A stretch of 64,000 nucleotides of DNA from Asterias rubens. Taxonomy: Eukaryota; Echinodermata; Asteroidea; Forcipulatida; Asteriidae. Within the stretch, counting starts at the first letter, position 1, and each line of letters begins with the position of its first letter. The position numbers were made by a program, and so were the translations under genes. This document shows, one piece after another, positions 10,664 through 21,200 of the stretch. The notes under the pieces were generated by a model that worked only from the letters and a program-made list of their open reading frames with translations, had not been told where the DNA came from and made no database searches. The DNA lies in contig NC_047064.1 of assembly GCF_902459465.1 (NCBI RefSeq), positions 6,474,762 through 6,538,761 on the forward strand, read 5' to 3'.

Positions 10664-11273
10664 TTATACTGCATGTTCCTTGGGCGTATGGTATCTTATA
10701 AAATGTTAAGTTTTTGTCTTGCAGATTATAACCACTTTGGAGGTCTTAAACAAATTTTCTTTTCAGACAGTCTGTCGATCGCGATGAAAAGCCAAATGGA
10801 TTGCAATGGACATAATTGGTCCTTCAAGTTTCTTCTTTAGTATGGTATAACTTTCGATGGCGCCAAGTGACACTTTGACATTTCCATTCAACGTGATCAT
10901 TTTATAATTCAACGTGATCTACATTGAGAGCGGGTTTTAACTCCCAACGGAATATTTACATAGATTCGCAAGGTTTTCTTCTTTGTTTCCGAGCTCGAGA
11001 AACAACACAAGGCTAACAAGCGGATTGGGGACATTGAATTAATACCGGCTTCATATGAGATGCCTTAACTTTTTCCCACACACTGGTGGCCTGGCCCTAA
11101 AGGATAAACAATAAATTCTAAAAGCTATCCCTGATAGAGCCATTGAATATCCTTTGGGAATATATGTTACTCTACTTAAATTCTTGTCATGTTCAGGGCG
11201 TCTTCATTTCATCTGTCAGTCTCTATTGGAGATTATTGATTGGCGTACACACCTGATATGGTCAGTCTGAAAG

Positions 11274-11285
11274 TTATATAAGATA
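11274..11285 (+). promoter_or_regulatory. Possible TATA box for the first receptor
   Basis: TTATATAAGATA lies about 200 bp upstream of the ATG at 11481 in otherwise unremarkable sequence. It is a plausible core promoter motif only; AT-rich DNA gives such matches by chance. Confidence 0.25.
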
Positions 11286-11480
11286 AATTGATATTAAACA
11301 AAAGAGACTTGGGGTTGCTGAACCAACAATCTTTCTTCGACATATTCTTTTTGACAAACGTTTACTGTGATTACTTCTTGAATAGTTTGTTCATGTGGTG
11401 TGCATGACAGATTTATTCACACACATAAGCTACAGAGCTGTTTATTTTAAGTTTCCCTCTTCGAATTTGAACAATCTAAG

Positions 11481-12476
11481 ATGGCATCAAATACCAGTTT
11501 AGCCACAGCGTTTAACGTCGCTATCGGATGCTCAGCCATTCTCGGAAACGGTTTGGTGATTTCCGTCATGATGGTCAGACGTAAACAGTTCAGCTCCTTC
11601 ACTAACCGACTTATCCGTCACCAATCCATCATCGACTTCGTCTCTGGTTTGGTGTTTCTCCTCATGACAGGGATCAAACAAAGTTCGCTTCTGGAGAATG
11701 TGGAGAGAACATTTCTTGGTGTATTTCTTTGTAGGTTCATTTTCTCCAACTTTGTTGTTGTTGGTTTGACTGCGGTGTCCACGTACAATCTGGTGGTGAT
11801 ATCGCTGGAGCGTTTTCTTGCCACGTGCTATCCGGTCAAACATCGCAACTACTGCTCACTCTTCAAGATCAAAGTTTCAATGTGTGCTGCTTGGATCATC
11901 GGGTTCACGTATGCGCTGAGGTTTATTTTTGTGTACAAAATCACTGGTAATAAATGCAGCTTTGATTATTCCATTAGTCCAAATGCAATGCTTGGTATAA
12001 TCAGTGTGAGTATTGCGATAGAGTACATTATTCCTGTGATCCTCATATCGATTTCGTACGTTAGAATACTCTTCGTTCTTCGACACAAACTTGACAATGC
12101 TAACGCCAATCAGCAAGATGGTGTCTTCAGTAAGGCTAAGAGAAACGTCATCATGACGATGCTGATCGCTGGTTCCGTGTTTTTCATTTGTTGGACGCCC
12201 GTTGAGATGTTTCGTCTACTCTTTGCCATTGGTGTCCTGACTGCCTCAACGCCTTCTCTAGATTTCTTATATCAAACATTTATAACATTAGTGATGTGCA
12301 ACATGAGCGTGAATCCAGTCGTTTATTGCTTCAAGTACGAGCATTTCCGTACACAGCTCACGCAACTTGTACGGAGCCGATTTGGTCGAAACCGAGTGCG
12401 TCCCGGAGATGAGTCTACCGATGCGCCATCTTTATCAATTAACCCAGCACAGCAGACCGAAACCAGACCATTGTAA
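11481..12476 (+). CDS. Rhodopsin-class (class A) G-protein-coupled receptor, paralog 1
   Basis: Single-exon gene, 331 aa, starting ATGGCATCA. Seven hydrophobic segments at about residues 9-32, 45-66, 86-108, 129-152, 170-198, 222-246 and 262-284. Class A landmarks: GNGLV in TM1 (N23), D52 in TM2, C84 at the top of TM3 pairing with C159 in the second extracellular loop, an ERF variant of the DRY motif (E110-R111), CWTP in TM6 (237-240) and NPVVY in TM7 (278-282). A basic Arg-rich tail follows. The N terminus is short and has no signal peptide. The ligand is unknown. Lack of introns, tandem duplication and rapid change in outward-facing parts resemble the lineage-expanded sensory receptors of echinoderms, which is inference. 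Paralog 2 lies 3.1 kb downstream on the same strand. Confidence 0.93.
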   Translation: MASNTSLATAFNVAIGCSAILGNGLVISVMMVRRKQFSSFTNRLIRHQSIIDFVSGLVFLLMTGIKQSSLLENVERTFLGVFLCRFIFSNFVVVGLTAVSTYNLVVISLERFLATCYPVKHRNYCSLFKIKVSMCAAWIIGFTYALRFIFVYKITGNKCSFDYSISPNAMLGIISVSIAIEYIIPVILISISYVRILFVLRHKLDNANANQQDGVFSKAKRNVIMTMLIAGSVFFICWTPVEMFRLLFAIGVLTASTPSLDFLYQTFITLVMCNMSVNPVVYCFKYEHFRTQLTQLVRSRFGRNRVRPGDESTDAPSLSINPAQQTETRPL

Positions 12477-13026
12477 CATCTTCATTATATGCAGCTTCAT
12501 CAAAATACAGTGTTATCCGAGTCGAGTAAATAACACTAACTTGAAGTTCCGCAAATCACTGTTGCGTTTAACGGTTTCCGCAATAGTCACCGTTTTATGA
12601 AAACAAGATCTCTGAAACGTTGTACGTTAAGTTTCTTGAAACTAGAGACAGTCGTTAATGAATCTAGTCTTCAAAAAAAAAAAGAGAAGATTTACCTTCA
12701 CTGCTTGTTTGATTTTGGCTAAAATTTTACGTCGGCTGTCTGTTCATCATTAATATTACGTGTCGTCGTTCACACGAAACTGATCTGTACCTGTTCCGAA
12801 TTTGAGATGAGGGGAGGTTGACAAAACACATTTTTGTTGTAATTATCTTAACGTCAGCTGTTTGTTCATTTTGTTCCAGAATAACGTAACATGACAAAAA
12901 ATGATTTGAAAAACGGACTGTTGAGTGTTTGACACTACATAACATTTGAGAATACCGGTGACAGAAACTGCATCATGATTAGAGAAAAAGCTGTCTGAGT
13001 AGCCCGCGAGAGAGGGCGTTAATAAT
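12477..13026. other. 3' flank of receptor 1, no further gene
   Basis: Contains an A-run near 12675 and AT-rich sequence. No canonical AATAAA was noted close to the stop codon, so the transcript end is not placed. Confidence 0.4.
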
Positions 13027-13438
13027 ATAGGTTTTCTCGGTCGAATTCGGTAAATGAGCAGTCAATTTCATTTTCATGCGTTCGAATTAAAGCTGTATTG
13101 CCTATCCACTTATTACTGCGTTTCAAATTGAGTTCAGAATTTGGCCATTCAATTTCGTTTTGAGTTGAGTCAAATTCCTTAGCACTCAGTACAATTTAGC
13201 GTATCGTCATTCATTTTCGAGACACACACGTCTCAGAAGCGTCTGCGAATTTGAATGCTGCTTTGATGAATTGTTAAATTGAATGATTATTTTGTGAAAC
13301 CGAATGACGCAACATTACCTTTGACTAATCATAAAACGAAATCGAATGACCCTTTTCAGTAGCATTCGATTTCGCGCAAAATAGAATAGCTTCGTGGTTA
13401 AATTGACTGCCCATTTTCCGAAATTGACCGAGAAAAAA
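13027..13438 (-). mobile_element. MITE with GGTTTTCTCGGTC ends, copy B
   Basis: Reverse-complement partner of 10252-10663. Almost every block aligns (TTTCGTTTTATGATTAGTCA, AACAATTCATCAAAGCAGCA, TTAATTCGAACGCATGAAAA) with scattered substitutions and small indels. Confidence 0.9.
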
Positions 13439-13972
13439 AATAGTTAAGCTGGTTGAAAAAATTTAAATTTGTAGTACTTTGTTCTCAAAATTCTTAACAA
13501 TGTTTCGTAGAGTTCGATGAGAAAACAAATTATGATTTACATTTTTCGTCTCGAAATACAATTTTGCTAAGATATCTATATTGTGTCTAGTCGGTATAAC
13601 GAGCACAGTTCTTTTGAAACAGCAGTATAAATCACGCTTTATTATTGGACCGTTTGGTGCACTACACATTAGAGAAAATCACGTGTGGAGACTCTTGACA
13701 ATTTTATGCTCACCAAAAGGTTCTTCTTTAATTGAATTATTTGAAGACAATGAGCTGTTGCGGGTTGTTGAAAATAGTCCAAAGTTTTTTTGCCGGTGTG
13801 ATTTTTTAAAATCAACCCGGAACGATTCGGGTACAAAGCCTTTAAAAGGATCACATATTGGTATAGAGTGTCGGGTCATTTTCCAGGATGGTTCATGTCT
13901 GGCCATTTTACTTGCCCATGGGTATTTTTTTAAGCAACAAATGCTCAATGCTAAAATATACCTCTCTTAATA
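13439..13972. other. Intergenic, unsupported open frame
   Basis: An ATG-initiated frame of 129 codons (13581-13970, +) is open, but its composition is unremarkable and no family is recognised. Treated as non-coding. Confidence 0.4.
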
Positions 13973-14103
13973 TTTATGCATAAGGTACGTCACAATGCTT
14001 ATCCAAAACGAGGCTATGGGCGCAGTCTAGTCACTGCAAGTGGTGGCGAGCGTGCGCCCATAGCCCCATTTTGGGTAAGAATTATGACGTCATGCATAAG
14101 AGA
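13973..14103. mobile_element. Short MITE with about 50-bp inverted ends
   Basis: The left arm TATGCATAAGGTACGTCACA...GAGGCTATGGGCGCA is mirrored by TGCGCCCATAGCCCC...TATGACGTCATGCATAAGA, leaving a central core of only about 30 bp. It abuts the foldback element at 14112. Confidence 0.85.
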
Positions 14104-14111
14104 GGCGTATA

Positions 14112-14497
14112 TTAAAGGAACACATTGCCTTGGATCGGTCGAGTTAGTCTTTGAAAAGCGTTCTGTAACCGATTGTTATAAAATGCATATGGATAGAAAG
14201 ATGATGTAAAAGCAGAATACTATGGTCTACACAAATATGCCTCGAAATTGCGTGGTTTTCTTTTTACCTCGTCGACTAACACGGTCGGCCATTTATGGGA
14301 GTCAATTGACTCCCATGAATGGCCAACCGTGTTAATTCGCGACGTAAACGGAAAACTGTGCAATTTTGAGTGATACTTGTGTGGATCTTTATATTCTACT
14401 TTTAAAACATCTTTCTAACCATATGCATTTCATAACAAACAATTCAAACGCTTTTTATAGACCAACTCGTCCGAGCCAAGGCAACGTGTTCCTTTAA
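14112..14497. mobile_element. TTAA-2 foldback element
   Basis: Begins TTAA-AGGAACACATTGCC and ends GGCAACGTGTTCCT-TTAA. Nearly the whole element is palindromic, with a centre GGGAGTCAATTGACTCCC flanked by GGCCATTTATG/CATGAATGGCC. TTAA on both sides is the signature of piggyBac-type targets. Related copies: 30634-31024, 31467-31853, 62242-62630 and a half copy at 46612. Confidence 0.93.
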
Positions 14498-14635
14498 CAA
14501 AAGTTAAAAAACATTCACAAGTCTCTCATCAGCCTCCAATAATGCAAAAAAAAGGTTCAGCCGTATAGAGCGAAAACCAGTGACGTTTTATGAACTATAG
14601 TTTAAATGTGAGTCTAAAGGTGGTCGGACGAACAC

Positions 14636-14872
14636 CCGGGCCCAAATTCATGGCTTTGCTTACCGCCGAATTTTGCGCTTACGATCAACATTCCCGTTTG
14701 CCCTGCAAGCACTGAATTTCTGCGCTAGCTGTGTAAGCTTAGTAACGTGGAGTACGCTAGCGCAGAAGCCAAACATTCCCGCTAACCCGTGAACTACGCT
14801 CGACGTAAGCAATGCTTTTGCAAGCGCCGTTTCCTTGCTTAGGGTAAGCAGAGCCATGAAATTTGGCCCAAT
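14636..14872. mobile_element. MITE with GGCCCAAATTTCATGGCTCTGC ends
   Basis: Starts GGCCCAAATTCATGGCTTTG and ends with the mirror GCAGAGCCATGAAATTTGGCC. The interior has repeated GCTTACGATCA/GCGCTAGC/GCAAGCGCC words. Related copies lie at 28156-28388 and 52016-52264. Confidence 0.85.
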
Positions 14873-15569
14873 CTGCTAACGAACGCCTGTGCGGCACCAT
14901 ATGTAGCCCGGGCCCTAAATGTAGCCTGACCTAACTGAATCGCATGGGAGAGGATTCGACCTTAATTTTTTTGTTTGCCGTCAGGTCGAGTTCGGCACGA
15001 ATTGAAAAGAAGCTTACTTTTAAGACCCAAGATCATAAAATAATTTTTTTTTTTCCATCTGTCACGTTTCCAAAGCCAACAGTTTCGAGAAAGAAAAAAA
15101 TATTTCGTTGTTGTACCTTGATAATCAAGGTACGACTAGAGCTCATTTCGGAAACGGATACCTTGGGTAAAGAAACAGGATCCAAACATCGAAGTATTAT
15201 TTAACATGAATCTTTTGTGCTTTGAAACCCTGGATTTGCATTAAAGCCGGACGATGAGCAAGACCAAAATCGACAGTACGTCCATGAGTAAATCGCATTA
15301 CATTGCGGTTGGCATTCACAATGGATGAAATTGCTTTTACTTAAATAGTTGCCTTGGCTGGGGCGGCATCATTCTCATGCAAGACGACCGAGACACACTC
15401 TCTGAATTTTATTTAATTTGAAAGCTTTGACGAACATTCCTTCGAGTGATTTCTTCAAGACGTTTTTGTCAACGTTAACGGTGAAATAACCAGACTTCGC
15501 CGTTAGAGACTCGAAAATCCACACCGAAACCGAGTTGTGTCCTACAAGTTTCTACTTCAATCTCAAAAG
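14873..15569. other. Upstream flank of receptor 2
   Basis: About 700 bp with T-rich patches. An 86-codon open frame at 14944-15204 has no recognisable character. A TTTCGTTGTTGTACCTTGATAATCAAGGTAC palindrome (near 15110-15133) includes GTACCTTGAT/ATCAAGGTAC. Confidence 0.45.
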
Positions 15570-16562
15570 ATGGCATCTAATATTGGTTTAGCCACAGCGT
15601 TCAATGTCGCTATCGGATTCTCAGCCATTCTCGGAAACGGTTTGGTGATTTTCGTCATGACGGTCAGACGTGAACAGTTCAGCTCCTTCACAAACCGACT
15701 TATCCGTCACCAATCCATCATCGACTTCATCTGTGGTCTGGTGTTCCTCGCAGTGACTGGAGTCAGACAGAGTTCGCTTTTCGAAAATGTGGACGAAAAT
15801 TTCATGGGCGAAATGTTATGTAGGCTTATCTACTCTAACTGTATCGTGCTAGGCTTAAGTGTGACGTCCACGTACAATCTAGTTCTGATATCGCTTGAGC
15901 GTTTTATTGCCACGTGCTATCCGGTCAAACACCGCAACTACTGCTCACTCTTCAAGATCAAAGTTTCAATGTATGCTGTTTGGGTCATCGGTTTTACGTA
16001 CGCGCTAGTTTTCCTTTGTGTATACAAAGTCAGTGAAAATCAGTGTAGTTTCAACCATGATATGGGAAGTGTTGCTGAGGCAACGCTGTTCTGTCTAAGT
16101 TTTGTGGTGGAGTATGCTATTCCTGTGACACTCATCTCGTTTTCATACATAAAAATACTCCTCGTTCTTCGACAAAAACTTGACAATGCTAACGCCGATC
16201 AGCAAGATGGTGTCTTCAGTAAGGCTAAGAGAAACGTCATAATGACGATGCTGATCGCTGGTTGCATGTTCTTCATTTGTTGGACGCCTGTTGAGTTGAT
16301 GCGTTTACTGTTAACCAGCAATGTCGTAACGACTAAAACGCCTCAAGTTGGATACGTTCTCGGGGCATTTACTGAGTTAGTCATGTGTAACATAAGTGTG
16401 AATCCAGTCGTTTATTGCTACAAGTACGACCATTTCCGCACACAGCTCAAGCAACTTGTACGGAGCCGATTTGGTCGAAGCCGAGTGCGTCCTGGAGAGG
16501 CCGATGGGCCGACCTTGTCCGTACCCGATTCGCGCGGAACAGCACCGGTGAATTTAGATTGA
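15570..16562 (+). CDS. Rhodopsin-class (class A) G-protein-coupled receptor, paralog 2
   Basis: Single-exon gene, 330 aa. The frame is open further upstream, but the first ATG is at 15570 and it aligns with the start of paralog 1 (MASN-x-x-LATAFNVAIG). Landmarks: GNGLV in TM1, conserved Asp in TM2, a TM3 Cys and an extracellular-loop-2 Cys, LERF in place of DRY, CWTP in TM6, NPVVY in TM7 and a basic tail RSRFGRSRVRPG. The loop-2 region, third intracellular loop and cytoplasmic end of TM6 match paralog 1 nearly base for base, whereas TM2-TM3, TM4-TM5 and TM6-TM7 outward parts and the C terminus differ. It is a tandem duplicate in the same orientation. Ligand and tissue are unknown. Confidence 0.93.
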   Translation: MASNIGLATAFNVAIGFSAILGNGLVIFVMTVRREQFSSFTNRLIRHQSIIDFICGLVFLAVTGVRQSSLFENVDENFMGEMLCRLIYSNCIVLGLSVTSTYNLVLISLERFIATCYPVKHRNYCSLFKIKVSMYAVWVIGFTYALVFLCVYKVSENQCSFNHDMGSVAEATLFCLSFVVEYAIPVTLISFSYIKILLVLRQKLDNANADQQDGVFSKAKRNVIMTMLIAGCMFFICWTPVELMRLLLTSNVVTTKTPQVGYVLGAFTELVMCNISVNPVVYCYKYDHFRTQLKQLVRSRFGRSRVRPGEADGPTLSVPDSRGTAPVNLD

Positions 16563-16865
16563 AACTCTGCACTGCTTTGCATTAAACGCATTTTTCGTCG
16601 TATTTATTATACAGCACAACCTGATACATTTATCTTTTACGAAATCTTTTAACGAAATCGTTTTTTTTAATGTTATTTTCTTGTAGTCACTGTGTTGGAA
16701 TGTCATAAATAGAAACACAAATCATGTACAGCTGAATATCCGTAGCACCAAAATGAACTTTACAAATATGTATGTTGTACTTGTTCTAAAAATAATTGCT
16801 CGTACTAAGTCATTTAAAAAAAATGAACAACGCCCTCTTGTGTCGGTGCAAAAAACCGGATGTCA

Positions 16866-16925
16866 GGACAACCAGGGCATTTCTGCTCACAGCTCAAGCA
16901 ACTGGTACGAAGCCGAAAATGCCCG
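16866..16925 (+). pseudogene. Decayed scrap of a third receptor copy
   Basis: The segment around CTCACAGCTCAAGCAACTGG and the following GTACGAAGCCGA matches the 3' coding region of the receptors (CACACAGCTCAAGCAACTTG-TACGGAGCCGA in paralog 2), with weaker upstream similarity through GCATTTCTGC/CCATTTCCGC. Only about 50 bp remain. It could be a microduplication of paralog 2 rather than a full lost gene. Confidence 0.45.
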
Positions 16926-17704
16926 TTTGCGTTAATTTTGGATACCAAAAGTCCCCACTGTAAGAAAACTAATAGAAAATACCAACGAATTTTATAGGAA
17001 AGCTTGGTTTTTAAAAGCGTTCAACATAAAAAGGCTGTTTCCCGACTGCTACTTTTCACTGGTTATACGTGTGTCAGTTCATGGAGTCGGTGACGATTTG
17101 TCTAAAAGTCTTGTCGACAAGTGAAATGAGTGTTTAGCAACTCTTTCGAATGTGTGCGAGTAGTACAATTAGCGTCACACGTCCCTACTTTTCGGTGCGT
17201 ACCATTATTGTCCGTATCTGTCGATAACCATTTTTTCGTGCGTAACAAAATGCAATTGAAATTATTCCAACGAGTTTTTCGAGAAAAAAAAAAAAACACC
17301 ACACAGATTGTTTTGCATGATTTTAGGGGAGAAACAATACAAATTTTGACCGGTTTAAAAATACAATATATTTTATTTCTATAGAAGGCCAACTTAACTG
17401 TTTTTTAATTCGTGAATTCAAAGTAAACAGGAGTTGCCTTACATTTTTAATTTCACTCAAAATAATCGAGAAACAAAAGATTAATGCAAATAGGAATTTA
17501 AACCCGCTTTCAAACATCCGTTATAATTCTAATAATAATAAAAATTATTCTCTTAATCTTCACCAATTTATACAAAAATATGAAAATCTATTAATTTAGT
17601 TCACACTTAAATGTATAACTTATAAAGTGCATATAATAGCAGTACTGTAGTCATGAGTGTTGCCTTTTGGAAAAAATGTCATTCTGTGGTCTGTTTATCT
17701 GCTC
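16926..17704. other. AT-rich intergenic sequence
   Basis: Flank between the receptor cluster and the retrotransposon insertion. Open frames here are short and lack recognisable protein features. Confidence 0.45.
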
Positions 17705-17709
17705 ACAGC

Positions 17710-17860
17710 TGTAATGTGCTTCAGAGACCCGCCATGTTTGTGTATCAAACTGTTTCGATTTATTGATCAATCTGTAATCACATTAACATTCACATGAGGG
17801 CGCTATAACAAAACTGTATACTTATAGTATTCAATAGTACATGTAGTTGAATACATGACA
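17710..17860 (-). repeat. 3' LTR of the retrotransposon
   Basis: Reads TGTAATGTGC...ATACATGACA on the + strand. It matches 22201-22351 base for base by eye. On the element strand it begins TGTCATGTATTC and ends GCACATTACA. Confidence 0.97.
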
Positions 17861-17870
17861 TCCCCCTTTT
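17861..17870 (-). other. Polypurine tract
   Basis: On the element strand AAAAGGGGGA directly precedes the 3' LTR, the expected position and composition for plus-strand priming. Confidence 0.88.
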
Positions 17871-18278
17871 ACAGAATAGTGTTAACATTGAAACTACTGT
17901 TAAGTAAATAAAATTACATTTTTGACTCTCCCTGTCCTTGGATGTGCTGTTAAAATATCTAGTGTCTTCAACAAGTTTCTAATTTCAAACACTTTAAATT
18001 TCAACAATCATAATAAACAATTTTTTATGCATTTAAACAACTGGCTATTGTAGTACCATACTGTTGATTCTCCTTACTGCAACTTTAATTTAGATTTTAA
18101 CATTTCTCTTAAATGACAACTCAATTTTCAATTGTTTTATCTTAACATTTAACTTTTATAAATTTCTCAAAGCTGTGTACTCACTAACAGTTACCTTGAA
18201 ATCAACTTTGTTGTTGCCCGAAATGTTAACTCTGGTTTTACATAGTAGACAAGTCTGGTTTACATGTTTACTTATTTC

Positions 18279-21200
18279 TTAGCATTCTTCTACATATCTT
18301 CTTGGTTGTCTGATCATTCTACCACTCCTGCTCTGTTGTACAACTGTTTGGGGATTTTCGTCCAGCTGTTGTGATCTTTTGTGTGACACATGATCTAGGT
18401 CTGGCGGTTCTAGATTGGGAGGATCTTCTTTGGTTTTAAGAAGATGTTTTCTGTTTCTTCTTAGTTCTCCCATGGGTGTTCTCACAATGTACGATCTAGG
18501 TTCTTGTGTTTTCTGTGTCACAACAGCTGGTTTCCAAGTTCCATCTTTTTGTTGTACTCTGATAGTATCACCTATGTTCAGATTTGGTAGTTTGCTGGAG
18601 TTTCTGTCATGGTACATTTTTTGTACTGTTTGCCTATTGATCAGTTGTTGTTGGATATCAGTCTGAACTTTTGGTTGCAACAGTTTGGCATGTGTAGGTA
18701 GAATGCTCCTTGTTCTCCTACTCATAAGCAACTGACATGGTGACCCAAGGTGTTGATCTATGGGTGTGTTTCTGTACTCCAATAGACTTAGATATGGATC
18801 TTGGTTGCTTTTGTTTGCTTTCTTTAGCATTTGTTTCACGGTTTGAATGGTTCTTTCTGCCATTCCATTGGACTGTGCATACCCAGGGCTAGACTTCACA
18901 TGATTGAATTGCCATGTATGTGCAAATTCCCTGAACGCATTGCTACTGTACTGCGGTCCTCCATCTGAGATCACATGATCTGGAATTCCGTGACGAGCAA
19001 ATATGCTCTTTAGTACAGTTATGACACCTTTGCTGGTAGTGTCATCTAGCAACATTATTTCCGGAAATTTCGAATAGTAGTCCACTACTATCAAATATGT
19101 TCTTGAACCCAGATAAAATAGATCGGTTCCAACTTTGGACCATGCACGTTCTGGGGTCGTGTGCGGAATCATTGGTTCTTTCATGTTTGATTTTCTGTGT
19201 TCTAGACAGATTGCACACCTGCTGCACATGTCTTCTATTTGTTTTGACATCCCTGGCCAATATAGAGTATCTCGTGCCCTAGCTTTGCACTTGTTTATGC
19301 CCAAGTGACTACTGTGTATCTTGTTCAGCATTTCTTGCTGCAGTGCCTTAGGAACGATTAATTTGTCTCCCTTGAACAGTAACTCTTCAGCGACATGGAT
19401 TTCTTCTCTAAAGTCCCAATATGGTCTTATCTCATCAGGCACTTCCTGTTTTGTGTTTGGCCAACCATTTAACACTGTGGTTGTGACCATCTGTAGTGTT
19501 TTGTCTTTCTTTGTTGTTTCTCTGAACTCACAACGTTTTACGTCACTCATTGGTAGGTTAGAGACTAGCATGTGTACCTGCATTTCTATTTCATTTTTGT
19601 CATCTCCAGTTTGTTCTGTTGGCAGGTATGCTCTTGATAGCGTATCAGCTATTATCATTTCTTTGCTTGTGCCAGGTTTATGCACAACTTTTATGTCATA
19701 CTTCTGTACTGCTAACAGCAGTCTTTGGATGCGTGGTGGCGCTGTTGACAGAGGTTTCTTGGTAATTGCTTCCAAAGGTTTGTGATCACTTATTACGGTC
19801 ACGTGCCTGCCATATATGTACTGGTGAAATTTTTGGCAGCCAAATGTAATGGCAAGCATTTCTTTTTCTATTTGTGCATAGCCTTTTTCCGCTTGTGTTA
19901 GTGCTTTGGAAGCATAGGCCACAGGATTGCCTTCTTGTGTCAACACAGCTCCCAACCCATCCTTACTGGCATCTACTGATAATTCTACTGGCGTATCTAC
20001 ATCAAAATACTTCAATGTAGGAGTCGATGTTGCAAGGTTTTTTAGTTTGTTGTAGGCATCTTCTTGTTCTTTTTCCCAGTGCCATTCTGTCTCCTTTTTC
20101 AACAGGATTCTGAGCGGAGCTGACATTGCGGATAGAGATGGGATGAACCTCCCTATGTACTGAATCATTCCCAGAAATCTTTCCAAGTCTTTTCTAGACT
20201 CGGGAGTTGGCATTTCCAGAATGGCCTTTACTTTGGCTTTGTCTGGTTTTATGCCTTCACGGGATAACTCACGTCCCAAGTACTGGATTTCTGTTTGTGC
20301 TATTTTGCACTTTGCTTTGTTCAGTTTTATATTTTTCGCTCTTGCTATTTCTAGAACCTGTCTCAACCTTGCATCATGTTCCTCCCTACTTTTCCCATAC
20401 ACAAGAATATCATCTATGTAGCATACTGCTCCATCAACATTCTCTAGTAATTCAGACATTCTCTTGTGAAATACTTCTGATGCACTATGGATACCGAATG
20501 GCAATCTCATAAACTTGTACCTTCCAAAAGGTGTGTTAAACGTACAGAGATCTGAGCTCTGTTTGTCTAATGGGACTTGCCAAAACCCATTGTTTGCATC
20601 CAGTATGGAAAAATACTGTGCCTTGTCTAGTTTACTGACCAACTCTTCAATCACTGGTATGTGATAGTGCTCACGTCTTATTGCCTGATTCAACTCTTTG
20701 GGATCTAGACAAAGTCTGAGCTTGCCATTTGGTTTCTCTACAATTACCAATGAATTTACCCAGTCTGTAGGGTAATCAACTTTCTCTACAATGTTATGTT
20801 CAACCAATCTGTCCAGTTCTTCTTTGAGTCTGTCTCGTAGTGCGAACGGTACTCGTCGCGGTGGATGTACTACCGGAGTAGCATTCTCATCAAGCTTGAT
20901 GTGATGACATCTGTCGAAACATCCCGTTCCGTCGAAAACATCTGCATATTCTTTTGTGATGTCTGTTTTCTCCATGTTGTCTATACGCTTGATAAGCTGC
21001 ATTTTAATTGCTGCATCCAGTCCAAGTAAGTTTTGTCCACTCTCGACCACTACGAACTCAAGTTTATGTGAGATTCCACGATGGCATACTTTGATTATAC
21101 ACTTGCCGACAACTGGTATTTTCTCACCACTATAGTTGATCAGTCTCACAGCAGTGTTTGTCACTTGCGGATTCCTTCTAATTTGCTTTAGGGTGTTCTG

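Noticed and set aside
13581-13970. 129-codon frame at 13581-13970
   Set aside because: No recognisable domain, signal peptide or repeat, and it lies between MITEs; treated as chance.
14985-15003. TTCGGCACGA, resembling a cDNA-library adapter
   Set aside because: Only about ten bases match and the context continues as ordinary genomic sequence; chance is enough.
15537-15569. Upstream extension of receptor 2 by 11 codons
   Set aside because: It would need a GTG start; the ATG at 15570 aligns with the start of receptor 1.
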